From positions 62,001 through 126,000 of the forward strand of contig LFLC01000008.1 in the NCBI GenBank assembly GCA_001543015.1: a stretch of DNA of 64,000 nt, read 5' to 3'. Of this stretch, positions 1-7,936 are shown in pieces. Under the pieces are notes generated by a model. It saw only the letters and a list, made by a program, of their open reading frames with translations. It did not search any database and was not told the origin of the DNA. Numbering within the stretch: position 1 is the stretch's first letter; every line of letters begins with the position of its first letter. This DNA comes from Nitrosopumilus sp. LS_AOA (GTDB taxonomy: Archaea; Thermoproteota; Nitrososphaeria; Nitrososphaerales; Nitrosopumilaceae). The translations under genes and the position numbers were made by a program.

Positions 1-686
1 CAAAATTACAAAACAAACCAGAAATTGTTGAAAACACTCATCTCTTATCCTCAAACTCTGTAAATATTATTGTAGAAGCTGCATCTCAAGATGCAGTTAA
101 AGATGTAGCATTAAGTATTTTACAAAATAAAAAAGACTTGATGATTATGAGTGTTGGCGCACTACTTGATGAATCAATTTATGATATTTTATCAGATGCA
201 TGTAATGATTTCAATAAAACAATCTATCTTCCTTCTGGCGCAATTGCCGGTCTTGATGGAATTAAATCAATTAAAGATGAATTAGATTCTATATCCATAA
301 CTACAACAAAACACCCTCGTTCATTAAAGGGTGCAAAGTTTTTTGAAACCTCTGAGATTAATTTAGATAAAATTAATTCAATTACAACAATTTTTGAGGG
401 AACTGCAAAAGAAGCAGTCTCTTTATTTCCTAAAAACATTAACGTTGCAGCACTATTATCATTAACTGGAATTGGTAGTGAAAAAACTCGCGTCAAAATA
501 ATTGCTGATCCTAACACTGACAAAAATACTCATCACATTGAAGCTGCAGGGGCATTTGGGAAAATGACATTTAACATTGAGAACTTTCCTGATGCTAATA
601 ATCCAAAAACAAGTAGACTGGCAATTTTGTCAGCTATTGAGACTTTGAGGAAATATTGTTCAAATGGTATTCAAATTGGTACCTAA
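1..686 (+). CDS. nadX: L-aspartate dehydrogenase, C-terminal part (5' end outside window)
   Basis: The frame is open from base 3, so the N-terminal Rossmann part lies before the window. The enzyme converts L-aspartate to iminoaspartate with NAD(P)+, the first step of de novo NAD synthesis. Visible family marks are NINVAALLSL and the IEAAGAFGKM segment followed by the closing helix TSRLAILSAIETLRK. A start at the internal ATG (138) would cut the domain, so it is not the true start. Its partners nadA and nadC occur at 22.2 and 25.3 kb. Annotation as homoserine-dehydrogenase-like is possible but less likely. Confidence 0.85.
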   Translation, partial: KLQNKPEIVENTHLLSSNSVNIIVEAASQDAVKDVALSILQNKKDLMIMSVGALLDESIYDILSDACNDFNKTIYLPSGAIAGLDGIKSIKDELDSISITTTKHPRSLKGAKFFETSEINLDKINSITTIFEGTAKEAVSLFPKNINVAALLSLTGIGSEKTRVKIIADPNTDKNTHHIEAAGAFGKMTFNIENFPDANNPKTSRLAILSAIETLRKYCSNGIQIGT

Positions 687-741
687 GATGAGTATACTTT
701 ATGACTATATGATTTAGATAACAAGAAAATGAAAACTAAAT

Positions 742-804
742 TTTACACCTATTTACATCTCAATTTATCCACTAGAAATACTCAAGCCTTAATGGATTCT
801 AATC
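742..804 (+). repeat. Dispersed intergenic repeat, copy 1
   Basis: This element begins TTTACACC, passes through an ATCC-A-rich middle, and ends in CTCAAGCCTTAATGGATTC. It aligns along its length with the copy at 11372-11434. It lies 56 bases 3' of the nadX stop, in the same orientation. Confidence 0.6.
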
Positions 805-874
805 TTTGAAGCAAAAATATGGTATATTGTTTAGTTAACACAAATTTTATTTTATTAATGATGTAAAATAGTAA

Positions 875-1807
875 ATGGTAATGAGAAAAATTCTTTTTAT
901 TCCTATACTCCTCGCAGTAATTGCAATTATTTCGTTTTCAGTATTGACTCCTTCTACCACAGAAAACCCCACATTATCTATTGTTGAGCCTATTGATTTT
1001 GATACTGTCCCCATACGAATTGGTACTATTGGAGATAGTGCAACTAAACTAATTATTAGATTTCAACCAACAGCTAACTATCTTGCAGAACATCTAAGTG
1101 ATGAACAGACACAGTATTCTGGAAAAGTTGTAATTGCAAAAACAATTGATAGTATGATTACATTATTGAATAATAATGAATTAGATATTTTTGTTGAAAG
1201 CCCATTTACCACAGTCACAATAATGGAACATACTGAAATTACTCCATCATTAATTCGTTGGAAACAAAACTCCCAATCATACCACACTGTATTTTTATCT
1301 CTCATTGATTCAAACATTACATCAATTAGCGATTCTACTATTGAAACTTGGATCTTTGAAACTAAAGAATCAACAAGTGGTTATTTGTTACCTCTAGCAT
1401 ACATGTCTGAACAAGGAATTTTTTCTTCGTCAAATGGAAAAAAGCAAAATTTTATTTTTAGTGGAGAGGATGAAAATACTCCAGTTTGGCTAATTGAAAA
1501 AAAGGGGGATGTTGGAGTAATGTCTAATTTAGATTTTGAAGCATTACCCGTTTCTATAAAAAATAAATTACAAATTATTGATCAAACCATGGATGTATCT
1601 AGGCATGTAGTATCTATTAATTCAAAATTAGATTTTACATTGACTGAAAAAATCTCTGAAATTCTGATAAATATGGAAAATGACCCTCAAGGAGTAAAAA
1701 TTATGTCTGATTTTAAAAATACCAAAAAATATTCTGAATTTGATTCACTAGAAATTGACACCATTAAAAAAATGCTTGATTCAATTCCTATAGGTATACA
1801 AAATTGA
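875..1807 (+). CDS. PhnD-like periplasmic substrate-binding protein
   Basis: This 310-residue exported protein has an N-terminal hydrophobic signal or anchor (about residues 3-25). A PhnD/phosphate-phosphonate-type binding domain starts at PIRIGTIG (about 48) and runs through the long segment with SMITLLNNNELDIFVESPF and ESTSGYLLPLAYM. Such proteins bind small anions or organic ligands outside the membrane. No ABC permease or ATPase genes adjoin. Its TGA overlaps the TTG start of a histidine kinase, so it more likely serves as a sensory binding partner (inference). An ATG at 881 is an alternative start. Confidence 0.75.
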   Translation: MVMRKILFIPILLAVIAIISFSVLTPSTTENPTLSIVEPIDFDTVPIRIGTIGDSATKLIIRFQPTANYLAEHLSDEQTQYSGKVVIAKTIDSMITLLNNNELDIFVESPFTTVTIMEHTEITPSLIRWKQNSQSYHTVFLSLIDSNITSISDSTIETWIFETKESTSGYLLPLAYMSEQGIFSSSNGKKQNFIFSGEDENTPVWLIEKKGDVGVMSNLDFEALPVSIKNKLQIIDQTMDVSRHVVSINSKLDFTLTEKISEILINMENDPQGVKIMSDFKNTKKYSEFDSLEIDTIKKMLDSIPIGIQN

Positions 1808-3177
1808 AATTATCTACACAATTTCTAATTTTGATTCTTTTTGCGGCCTTGTTTTTTGCAGTAGGATATCAATCAGTTTTTTATTTTCAAATCCAACAAA
1901 ATATTGTAGATTCTAGAGTTTCAGAGGCATCATCTATTATTCAATTATCTGGAAATGAAATGAAGGATTCAGTATATTTCTTAGATTATGAATCAATAAA
2001 TTTACAATTAAATAATCTGAAGAAAAACCCATTAATTTCAAATGTGCTTGTGATGTATCCTGATGGAAGAGTAATTTCTGATGGGACTGAATCAAATGAA
2101 CAATTCAATATGATGACTAAAAATGATTTCATTAAAACCTCAATTGGTTCAGACATTATTCATGTTGAAATTAAACAAAATATGATACAATTAGTAATTC
2201 CAATCATAATTGTAGATAAAATTGGAATACTTTACATGGATTATTCACTATCTGATATCAACCAAATTTTAATGAATTCTCTTTTTGTTCTTTTGATATT
2301 TACAATATTTTTATCTGTAATTGGAATTATAGTTGGATTGTATATTTCATCTACCATTACAAAACCTATTCGAAATATTCAAAACATATCTACAGAATTG
2401 GCAAAAGGAAATTTTGATATTGATTTTGATAGTAAAAAATCATCTATTGATGAAATGAATAATTTATTGACATCTCTTCAAGAAATGTCTATCAATATGA
2501 AAGAAAATCAGCTGGAACTTCTCAAATCTGAAAGATTTTCAGCCATTGGGGAACTCTCTGCACAAATTGCACACGATATTAGAAATCCATTATCTATAAT
2601 TCAAGCTTCATTAGATCTTTTTGAATATTTGAAAGATGATCCAGAAAAATTTGATAAATTATTGAAACGAAATTCTAGAGCAGTTGACAAAATAACCCGT
2701 CAAATTGATGATGTAATGGATTTTATCAGACATTCAAAATTACATGTCGAAAAAATACATCTCAAAGAAATGTTTGATTCACTTGTTTTAGAAATAAATA
2801 ATATTGATAAAATTAAAATTAATTTACCTAAAAATGATCTTGAAATATCTGGAGATAAGGGAAAACTATTTGCATTATTTTCTAATTTAATTTTGAATGC
2901 ATTTCAAGCAATTGGGGATGATGGAATCATTACTATTTCTATATCTCAGTTAAATGATGCAGTACAAATAGACATAGAAGATAATGGAAAAGGTGTTTTA
3001 GAAAAGGATCTTGGAAAAATATTTGAGCCACTATTCACTACAAAACAAGAGGGAACAGGGTTGGGGCTTGCTAGCTGTAAAAAAATTGTTGAATCACATG
3101 GTGGAAGTATTTCCGTTAAAAATAATCCTACAACGTTTACAGTAATTCTTCCACTTGTTTGTAATCCTGTAAATTAA
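1804..3177 (+). CDS. Membrane sensor histidine kinase with HAMP domain
   Basis: This 457-residue kinase has a transmembrane segment at about 5-28, an extracellular sensor of about 125 residues, and a second membrane segment at about 157-181. A HAMP linker leads to a HisKA helix with phospho-acceptor His257 in IAHDIRNPL. The ATPase domain shows NLILNAFQAI (N box), DNGKGV (G1) and EGTGLGLASCKKI (G2). It starts with TTG inside the TTGA overlap with the PhnD-like gene, which implies translational coupling. No response regulator gene lies next to it. The catalytic end closely resembles the kinase at 59.7 kb. Confidence 0.9.
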   Translation: MKLSTQFLILILFAALFFAVGYQSVFYFQIQQNIVDSRVSEASSIIQLSGNEMKDSVYFLDYESINLQLNNLKKNPLISNVLVMYPDGRVISDGTESNEQFNMMTKNDFIKTSIGSDIIHVEIKQNMIQLVIPIIIVDKIGILYMDYSLSDINQILMNSLFVLLIFTIFLSVIGIIVGLYISSTITKPIRNIQNISTELAKGNFDIDFDSKKSSIDEMNNLLTSLQEMSINMKENQLELLKSERFSAIGELSAQIAHDIRNPLSIIQASLDLFEYLKDDPEKFDKLLKRNSRAVDKITRQIDDVMDFIRHSKLHVEKIHLKEMFDSLVLEINNIDKIKINLPKNDLEISGDKGKLFALFSNLILNAFQAIGDDGIITISISQLNDAVQIDIEDNGKGVLEKDLGKIFEPLFTTKQEGTGLGLASCKKIVESHGGSISVKNNPTTFTVILPLVCNPVN

Positions 3178-3193
3178 TAATATTTGAACCACC

Positions 3194-3211
3194 AGAATCC
3201 ACGTGGATTCT
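3194..3211. promoter_or_regulatory. 18-bp perfect palindrome between convergent genes
   Basis: AGAATCCACGTGGATTCT reads the same on both strands. It lies 17 bases after the histidine kinase stop and before the convergent Cache gene. It could be a protein binding site or a 3'-end hairpin; no T-run follows directly. Confidence 0.5.
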
Positions 3212-3216
3212 AAATT

Positions 3217-3265
3217 GAATCTTTTTTATCTACAAAAAAGGTTCAAGCCTCTAAAGATTTGAATC
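3217..3265 (+). repeat. Dispersed intergenic repeat, copy 2
   Basis: The core TTCAAGCCTCTAA(A)GATTTGAATC is preceded by a TTTTATC-AAAAAA stretch as in the other copies. The ends of the core form an inverted repeat (TTCAA/TTGAA). It sits 3' of the histidine kinase gene. Confidence 0.6.
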
Positions 3266-4017
3266 TAAGATGTAATTGATTCTACATTAATTACTGCTTT
3301 TAGAACTCCTATGAATCGCCCTTCCCTATCTAAAACCTGAATTGCAATATCTGACGAATAAACTCCTGAACTCTCATCAAATCCACCTTCTGACAAAAAG
3401 ATTCCATATTTTTTTGCCTCTTGCCACCACTCTTCGTCATCTTGTCTAAAGTCACTTGTTTTTCCAGATTGTGCAACATTTGCACCATATGCATTTGTTA
3501 CAAAAATTTCTGCATACTTGAATTTACTTTCAGAATTAATATCTTCTTGTATAAATTGACGAATAATTTCTCCTAATTCATTATGAATTAAATTATACGC
3601 TATAGAGTCTAGTTCATTTGGATCACTGTCCTGCCATCTTTCATCTAATTGTAGTATTAAAAATTCAACATTTTCAATTTTAGAAAACGATTCATTAGAT
3701 TTAACAAGTTCATTTTGGATTTGTATGTTGTTTGCTAAAATTCTAGAGTCTCTAATTTTTTCATTTAGTTCTACTTGTAGTATGTGTAGATTCTCCACCA
3801 CATCATTATTTTGAGGAACCTGAATTATCTCATTTTCAACAAAATATTGAATTGCATTAATGAACTCCTGATCACTGATTTGATCATTTACCCAAAATGT
3901 TACGGCAGTTTTAATCCATGATGGGATTTGTGATGATGGTTGAGCACTAATTGCAGATACAGAAAGTAAACTAATTATAAAAATAATACAAATCCCTAAA
4001 ATTATTCTAGACTTCAT
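3265..4017 (-). CDS. Exported Cache-domain protein with N-terminal PSWIK repeat
   Basis: This 250-residue protein has a signal peptide (about 1-25, ending SAISAQP). One copy of the thaumarchaeal PSWIKxxxxFW...Q/NAIQYFVENEII repeat follows (about 33-68). The second half looks like a Cache/PDC ligand-sensing fold: KYAEIFVTNAYGANVAQS, an EEWWQEAKK stretch, then DIAIQVLDREGRFIGVLKA. It has no output domain, so it would act as an extracellular binding protein, perhaps working with a histidine kinase (inference). It is convergent with the kinase at 1804-3177. Confidence 0.65.
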   Translation of the reverse strand: MKSRIILGICIIFIISLLSVSAISAQPSSQIPSWIKTAVTFWVNDQISDQEFINAIQYFVENEIIQVPQNNDVVENLHILQVELNEKIRDSRILANNIQIQNELVKSNESFSKIENVEFLILQLDERWQDSDPNELDSIAYNLIHNELGEIIRQFIQEDINSESKFKYAEIFVTNAYGANVAQSGKTSDFRQDDEEWWQEAKKYGIFLSEGGFDESSGVYSSDIAIQVLDREGRFIGVLKAVINVESITS

Positions 4018-4061
4018 GATGTTTTGTTTTAATGCGATGTGATAAAAATAGTTAATTCATT

Positions 4062-4121
4062 CATGCCTACCTGCGTCCATTTTTATTTCTAAATAAGTAG
4101 CTGAATCTATAGGGAATTACC
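4062..4121 (+). repeat. Dispersed intergenic repeat, copy 3 (diverged)
   Basis: The left half, CATGCCTACCTGCGTCCAT, matches the copy at 18121 almost base for base. The right half, with CTGAATCTATAGGGAATTAC, is diverged. It is the only copy not lying 3' of a plus-strand gene; both flanking genes are on the minus strand. Confidence 0.5.
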
Positions 4122-4165
4122 TCTGTAATGTAATAATTTAAGAAAAAAAAGAAAATGAGAATAGA

Positions 4166-4840
4166 CTATTGTCTATTTGTTCTCATATTGCCTAATTCAC
4201 TTCTAAGATCTTTCAATTCATCTCTTAACTCAGAAATTCTTTCAGAGTCTCCGTCTTGGATTGCTTGTCTTAATTCCTGCAATTTCTCTACAAATGTATC
4301 TCTTGCAGCATCAATGTCGGCATCACCAGATGATTCAGATATTTTTTCTTCAAATCTATCGATTTTGTTTGAAATTTTATCTATTCTTTTTTCATCTCTC
4401 TCTGATTGATCAACTTCTCTTGTGACAGTTGTTGTGTTGGTTACATCGGCTGCATCAATTACATAGATTGTAACAGTTACATTTCCAGACCCTGAATCTT
4501 TTTCAATTGATTTTAGAATCCATACAAGGTACTTGTCACCACTTTCATTGATAACTGCTCCAATATGACCACTTACTACATCTAATCCAGATGCTGCTTC
4601 ACTAAGAGAAACTGTGATTTGGTCTTTTAGGGCTTGTCTATCTGCACCTTCAGTTATCTGAATTGATCCTACAAATCCATCAACTTCAATAACCTTGTGC
4701 ATTTTTTTGTGTTTCTGACCCATTTTATTGTCAAACATTCCTTCACTAGATTCTGCCATTGCAAGGGGAGTTGCTACAGCAAACATTAGTGCAAAGACTG
4801 CTACAAATGCTGGAATCAGATATGTTGTTTTTCTGTTCAT
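4166..4840 (-). CDS. Exported protein with C-terminal coiled coil
   Basis: This 224-residue protein has a signal peptide ending at AMAES. A compact domain (about 45-140) contains GHIGAVINESGDKYLVWIL and a VTIYVIDA strand. A highly charged coiled coil (about 145-220) follows, with ISELRDELKDLRSEL. The N-terminal 140 residues match the protein at 18540-19268 (same signal peptide plan, INDAGEKFIVWKL, ITINVIDA), so the two are paralogues. Its promoter carries the GTAACAATGTTAC palindrome with TTTAAAT about 26 bases before the ATG, suggesting a leaderless message. Function unknown. Confidence 0.75.
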   Translation of the reverse strand: MNRKTTYLIPAFVAVFALMFAVATPLAMAESSEGMFDNKMGQKHKKMHKVIEVDGFVGSIQITEGADRQALKDQITVSLSEAASGLDVVSGHIGAVINESGDKYLVWILKSIEKDSGSGNVTVTIYVIDAADVTNTTTVTREVDQSERDEKRIDKISNKIDRFEEKISESSGDADIDAARDTFVEKLQELRQAIQDGDSERISELRDELKDLRSELGNMRTNRQ

Positions 4841-4861
4841 GACATAATGACGATAAAATGA

Positions 4862-4901
4862 ATTTAAAGACTTGTTAACAATTGAAACGTAACAATGTTA
4901 C
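4862..4901 (-). promoter_or_regulatory. Shared promoter/operator, site 1
   Basis: On the minus strand the order is GTAACATTGTTAC (perfect 6-1-6 inverted repeat, 4889-4901), TTGTTAACAA (perfect palindrome, 4872-4881), then the TATA-like CTTTAAAT centred about 26 bases before the ATG at 4840. The same block occurs at 5361-5399 and 7631-7670. Confidence 0.75.
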
Positions 4902-5038
4902 CTGAATATTTTTTATAGAATTTTTCATCATAAAAATTTACAAATTTATTTTTTTCTAAAGAATTTTTAAATTGAAACTATCTGAGCTTTGGATTGAATC
5001 GTATGTTGTAGAAAAAAAAAATGTAAACACAAACTTTT

Positions 5039-5188
5039 CTAAATTTCTTTGAAATTTTTACGTAATACTTGATTTATGACGCCTGAAAAGCTTACAGAAT
5101 TTGAAGATTCTTTGATTAATTCTGCTTGTTTTTTACGTAATTTCTTCATGAGAGAATCATCAAGTATCACTGTAACTCTTCTAGTCAT
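5039..5188 (-). CDS. Small ribbon-helix-helix DNA-binding protein
   Basis: This 49-residue protein reads MTRRVTVILDDSLMKKLRKK, then a helix with SFSGVINQVLRKN, the beta-alpha-alpha layout of Arc/CopG/MetJ proteins. It starts at the ATG of an ATGA overlap with the upstream zinc-ribbon gene, so the two are one operon under the GTAACAWTGTTAC promoter. It is likely a DNA-binding regulator, and such proteins often bind inverted repeats like those in this promoter family (inference). A related protein lies at 34036-34188. Confidence 0.75.
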   Translation of the reverse strand: MTRRVTVILDDSLMKKLRKKQAELIKESSNSVSFSGVINQVLRKNFKEI

Positions 5189-5337
5189 TTACAGATCTCC
5201 TTAGCAAAATCTAATATGTTTATTACTGCACAGTCATGCGAACAGAAATCACTATCTATATTTTCAAATTTCCTTTTACATTGTTTACAAATCTTTGTCA
5301 ACATCTTGTCTCCAAAAGTATGCTGTTTTTTACCCAT
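5185..5337 (-). CDS. Small zinc-ribbon protein, operon with the RHH gene
   Basis: This 50-residue protein has CKQC and then CSHDC spaced as a four-cysteine zinc site. It ends ...ICK-TGA, and the TGA shares bases with the next ATG. The start ATG at 5337 is preceded by a copy of the 60-base upstream block also found before the genes at 4840 and 7608, and the ATG falls at the same place in all three, which fixes the start. Function unknown; probably nucleic-acid or protein binding. Confidence 0.7.
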   Translation of the reverse strand: MGKKQHTFGDKMLTKICKQCKRKFENIDSDFCSHDCAVINILDFAKEICK

Positions 5338-5360
5338 TGACAAAATGACGATAAAATGAA

Positions 5361-5399
5361 TTTAAAGACTTGTTAACAATTGAAACGTAACAATGTTAC
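5361..5399 (-). promoter_or_regulatory. Shared promoter/operator, site 2
   Basis: GTAACATTGTTAC (5387-5399), TTGTTAACAA (5370-5379) and a CTTTAAAT TATA-like element lie upstream of the zinc-ribbon/RHH operon. They are almost identical to site 1, down to the bases next to the start codon. Confidence 0.75.
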
Positions 5400-5509
5400 T
5401 TTACCTATATGTGGTAGAATAAAATTTTTAAAAAAAAGGTGTAGTTATTCTAGAGTCATAAATGATATTTTACGTAATAGTATTAAAAAATGAAAAAAAA
5501 GTTGTGATT

Positions 5510-6028
5510 TTAGTATCTTGGCATAATGCTTAGTCTTGATTTTGCAGACACTGCAATTATTGAAACAATTGCTACTGCTAGAATCATGGCTGCGATTGTA
5601 CCAAATTCTGGTACTACGAATGTGCCGATTATTTCGATCTCTTCAGCTTCTGCATAAAATGCTATGGTGAGTGTTCTATCTGTTGATGTAACATCTTCAC
5701 TAAAGTCAACTTCTTCCCCGTCAACTAAAACAAAGAATTCATCTTCTTCACCGTTAAACGTTGCATCCATCACAGATCTAGGAATTGTGAGTGTCAGTAG
5801 ACCATCATCAGTAGCATCAAGTGATATGATTAGTGAGCTTGAATCTACTTCGGGTGTAACATTTAGTAATTCTCCACCTATGATTTCATAACCTATTGTA
5901 TCATTAGAACCCTCGACTGAAATGGTTGTATCAGTTATTTGAGCAAAAGCATCTTGTTGAATTGATGCCATTGAAACTAATGACACTGCTATTAGGATTA
6001 GTGCTGTTGTAGAATGTTTAAAATTCAT
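5510..6028 (-). CDS. PEFG-CTERM sorted surface protein
   Basis: This 172-residue protein has a signal peptide ending DAFAQ and a beta-rich domain (about 35-135) with LLTLTIPRSVMDATF and FFVLVDGEEVDF. A C-terminal sorting signal VVPEFGTIAAMILAVAI is followed by a basic tail. PEFG-CTERM tails are known from ammonia-oxidising archaea and mark surface or secreted proteins processed at the membrane. The same beta domain recurs in the 10659-11333 protein (IELNIPRGLLDSTFDDEDD). It lacks the GTAACA operator of its neighbours. Confidence 0.8.
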   Translation of the reverse strand: MNFKHSTTALILIAVSLVSMASIQQDAFAQITDTTISVEGSNDTIGYEIIGGELLNVTPEVDSSSLIISLDATDDGLLTLTIPRSVMDATFNGEEDEFFVLVDGEEVDFSEDVTSTDRTLTIAFYAEAEEIEIIGTFVVPEFGTIAAMILAVAIVSIIAVSAKSRLSIMPRY

Positions 6029-6096
6029 TTTATTATATTTTCTAACTTTGAGTATTTATATTTAATTTAAAAAAAAGAAAAGGGGGGGAGGTAGAA

Positions 6097-7608
6097 TTAA
6101 CTACTATCTGGATAAGCTACGACTCCTCTGTCAATTAACATGAGTACTGCATTAGAACCAAGACATTTTGGTGTACCATTTGATACTTTGATTACTAGTT
6201 CTTTTCCTTCAGGACATACTATGTCTTGATTATCTGCACCAAGTGCCATTTGTTGATATATTGAGACATTATTTGCTCTTGATTCTCTAGCTTTTTCTCT
6301 TCTATCATCACTGTCAGCTTGTCTCTCTTCGTCTGTCATGTTTTGACGAGCTTCTCGTACTGCTTTTCTGTCTTCACGAATTTGTTGGATTTCTGTTTGT
6401 CTCTCTTCAGAACTCATGTCTGCAAATCTTTCTCTTGATGAATCACGTTCTCCATTCATTGAAGTACGTTTTTCTTTCATTGCAGAAATTCTATCCTGAA
6501 AGTGTTGTCTCTGTTCATCAGAAACATTTCCAAGTTTATCCATGCGTTTTTGCTTTCTATCTTCGGAGTTTAGTTGACGTTCTGCTTGTCTATCTAACTG
6601 ATTAGCATCTCTGGTAGCTTGTCTATCAGATTGATTACCTTCTCTGGTATCTTGTCTATCTAACTGATTAGCATCTCTGGTAGCTTGTCTATCAGATTGA
6701 TTACCTTCTCTGGTATCTTGTCTATCTAACTGATTAGCATCTCTGGTAGCTTGTCTATCAGATTGATTACCTTCTCTGGTATCTTGTCTATCTAACTGAT
6801 TAGCATCTCGGTCTACTCTGACAGCTTCTCGGTCTACTCTGACAGCATCTCGGTCTACTCTGACAGCTTCTCGGTCTACTCTGACAGCTTCTCGGTCTGC
6901 TCTGACAGCATCTCGGTCTGCTCTGACAGCATCATGATTTGCTATGTTGAGATCATATTCAGCAATTATTGCTTCATGATCAGCTACTCTAACTTCATGT
7001 TGAGATACTCTAGCTTCATGATCAGCTACTCTAACTTCATGTTGAGATACTCTAGCTTCATGATCAGCTACTCTAACTTCATGTTGAGATACTCTAACTT
7101 CATGTTGAGATACTCTAGCTTCTTGTTCAGAAGTCAATTCACCGGCTTCAACTATTGCAGCTTCATGATCAGCTATTCTAGCTTCATGATCAGCTACTCT
7201 AGCTTCATGATCAGCTATTCTAGCTTCATAATCAGCTACTCTAGCTTCATGATCAGCTATTCTAGCTTCATAATCAGCTACTCTAGCTTCATGATCAGAT
7301 ATTCTTTGCTCTATTGCAGCTATCTCATCTTCTGATGCCCTAACAATATCAACAAGTGCATCTTCTAAAGAGATAACTTCAGCATCTAACTGTACTTCAA
7401 CAGATTCTAGTTCTTCTATTTCATCAGAAAGATCTTCATCTATTTGCTCCAATTCAGATATTTCGTCTACTAGCTCTTGATCTAGTTCTTCGATTTCATC
7501 AATTATTTCATTCACGTCATCTTCTGTGGCTAGTGCCATAGGAGAGATTGCAATTGCCATGATTGCAACTAGTGCTATCATAATTGGAATCGTTTGTTTT
7601 GATTTCAT
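6097..7608 (-). CDS. Exported repeat protein with long coiled coil and C-terminal Cys motif
   Basis: This 503-residue protein has a signal peptide (to about 28, ALATEDD). An acidic helix is followed by many heptads of the type ADHEARV/SQHEVRV (about 110-215), heptads REAVRVD, then 22-residue repeats with QLDRQDTRE and QSDRQATRDAN. The C-terminal segment holds CPEGKELVIKVSNGTPKC, a small disulphide-type motif common in thaumarchaeal exported proteins, ending with LIDRGVVAYP. The ATG at 7608 is chosen over the TTG at 7614 because it aligns with the starts of two other genes sharing the same promoter block. Probably a rod-like envelope protein; exact role unknown. Confidence 0.75.
   Translation of the reverse strand: MKSKQTIPIMIALVAIMAIAISPMALATEDDVNEIIDEIEELDQELVDEISELEQIDEDLSDEIEELESVEVQLDAEVISLEDALVDIVRASEDEIAAIEQRISDHEARVADYEARIADHEARVADYEARIADHEARVADHEARIADHEAAIVEAGELTSEQEARVSQHEVRVSQHEVRVADHEARVSQHEVRVADHEARVSQHEVRVADHEAIIAEYDLNIANHDAVRADRDAVRADREAVRVDREAVRVDRDAVRVDREAVRVDRDANQLDRQDTREGNQSDRQATRDANQLDRQDTREGNQSDRQATRDANQLDRQDTREGNQSDRQATRDANQLDRQAERQLNSEDRKQKRMDKLGNVSDEQRQHFQDRISAMKEKRTSMNGERDSSRERFADMSSEERQTEIQQIREDRKAVREARQNMTDEERQADSDDRREKARESRANNVSIYQQMALGADNQDIVCPEGKELVIKVSNGTPKCLGSNAVLMLIDRGVVAYPDSS
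6591..7310. repeat. Tandem coding repeats (66, 21 and 42 bp units)
   Basis: Three identical 66-bp units start at 6591, 6657 and 6723, with a partial fourth at 6789. They are followed by 21-bp units containing TCTCGGTCTACTCTGACAGC and then 42-bp and 21-bp units containing CTTCATGATCAGCTA. All unit lengths are multiples of three and encode 7- or 22-residue coiled-coil repeats. Confidence 0.9.
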
Positions 7609-7630
7609 TAACAAAATGACAATAAATTGA

Positions 7631-7670
7631 ACTTAAAGACTTGTTAACAATTGAAACGTAACAATGTTAC
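7631..7670 (-). promoter_or_regulatory. Shared promoter/operator, site 3 (divergent intergenic)
   Basis: GTAACATTGTTAC (7658-7670), TTGTTAACAA (7641-7650) and a CTTTAAGT TATA-like element lie about 26 bases before the ATG at 7608. The palindrome also lies about 40 bases upstream of the zinc-ribbon gene read the other way, so it could control both. Confidence 0.7.
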
Positions 7671-7707
7671 TTTATCTTTATGTGAGAAAACACAATTTTA
7701 TAGTAAG

Positions 7708-7902
7708 TTGACACAGGTTTGTAATGGTGTTTGTAAGGAGAAAAAAACAACTACAAAGCCAAATAATTTACGTTACAAGTCTGGACAGAAAAGATGTGGT
7801 TTGTGTGATTGTTATTTTTATACTGATAAACTATCTTGCCCTTGTTGTTCGACAAGGCTTAGAACAAAACCCCGAAATAAGAGAATATGGGACCAATTAT
7901 GA
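7708..7902 (+). CDS. Thaumarchaeal zinc-ribbon protein (CPCC...RLRTKPRN family)
   Basis: This 64-residue protein has CNGVC near its start, then GQKRCGLCDCYFY and CPCCSTRLRTKPRN. The order of paired cysteines matches a small zinc-ribbon family with many copies in ammonia-oxidising archaea. A second copy lies at 12066-12239. The frame stays open back to a TTG at 7651, but that lies inside the operator, so the TTG at 7708 just before TQVC is preferred. It is followed by a winged-helix gene, perhaps in one transcript. Role unknown. Confidence 0.65.
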   Translation: MTQVCNGVCKEKKTTTKPNNLRYKSGQKRCGLCDCYFYTDKLSCPCCSTRLRTKPRNKRIWDQL

Positions 7903-7936
7903 TTTGTTATGGATGTATGTTTAGAGGTGATTTTGT

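Noticed and set aside
875-3177. A complete phosphonate ABC transporter operon
   Set aside because: Only the binding protein is present; the next gene is a histidine kinase and no permease or ATPase gene follows.
6079-6092. GGGGGGGAGG run as a G-quadruplex or ribosome binding site
   Set aside because: It is a single run just 3' of the repeat-protein stop codon; there are not enough G-tracts and no gene starts after it.
6591-7310. Long opposite-strand frame (6934-7335) over the repeats
   Set aside because: It is a shadow created by the low-complexity repeats; the minus-strand frame has a signal peptide, promoter and C-terminal domain.
7651-7707. TTG start at 7651 for the zinc-ribbon gene
   Set aside because: It would translate the operator and promoter sequence; family members start just before the first Cys motif.
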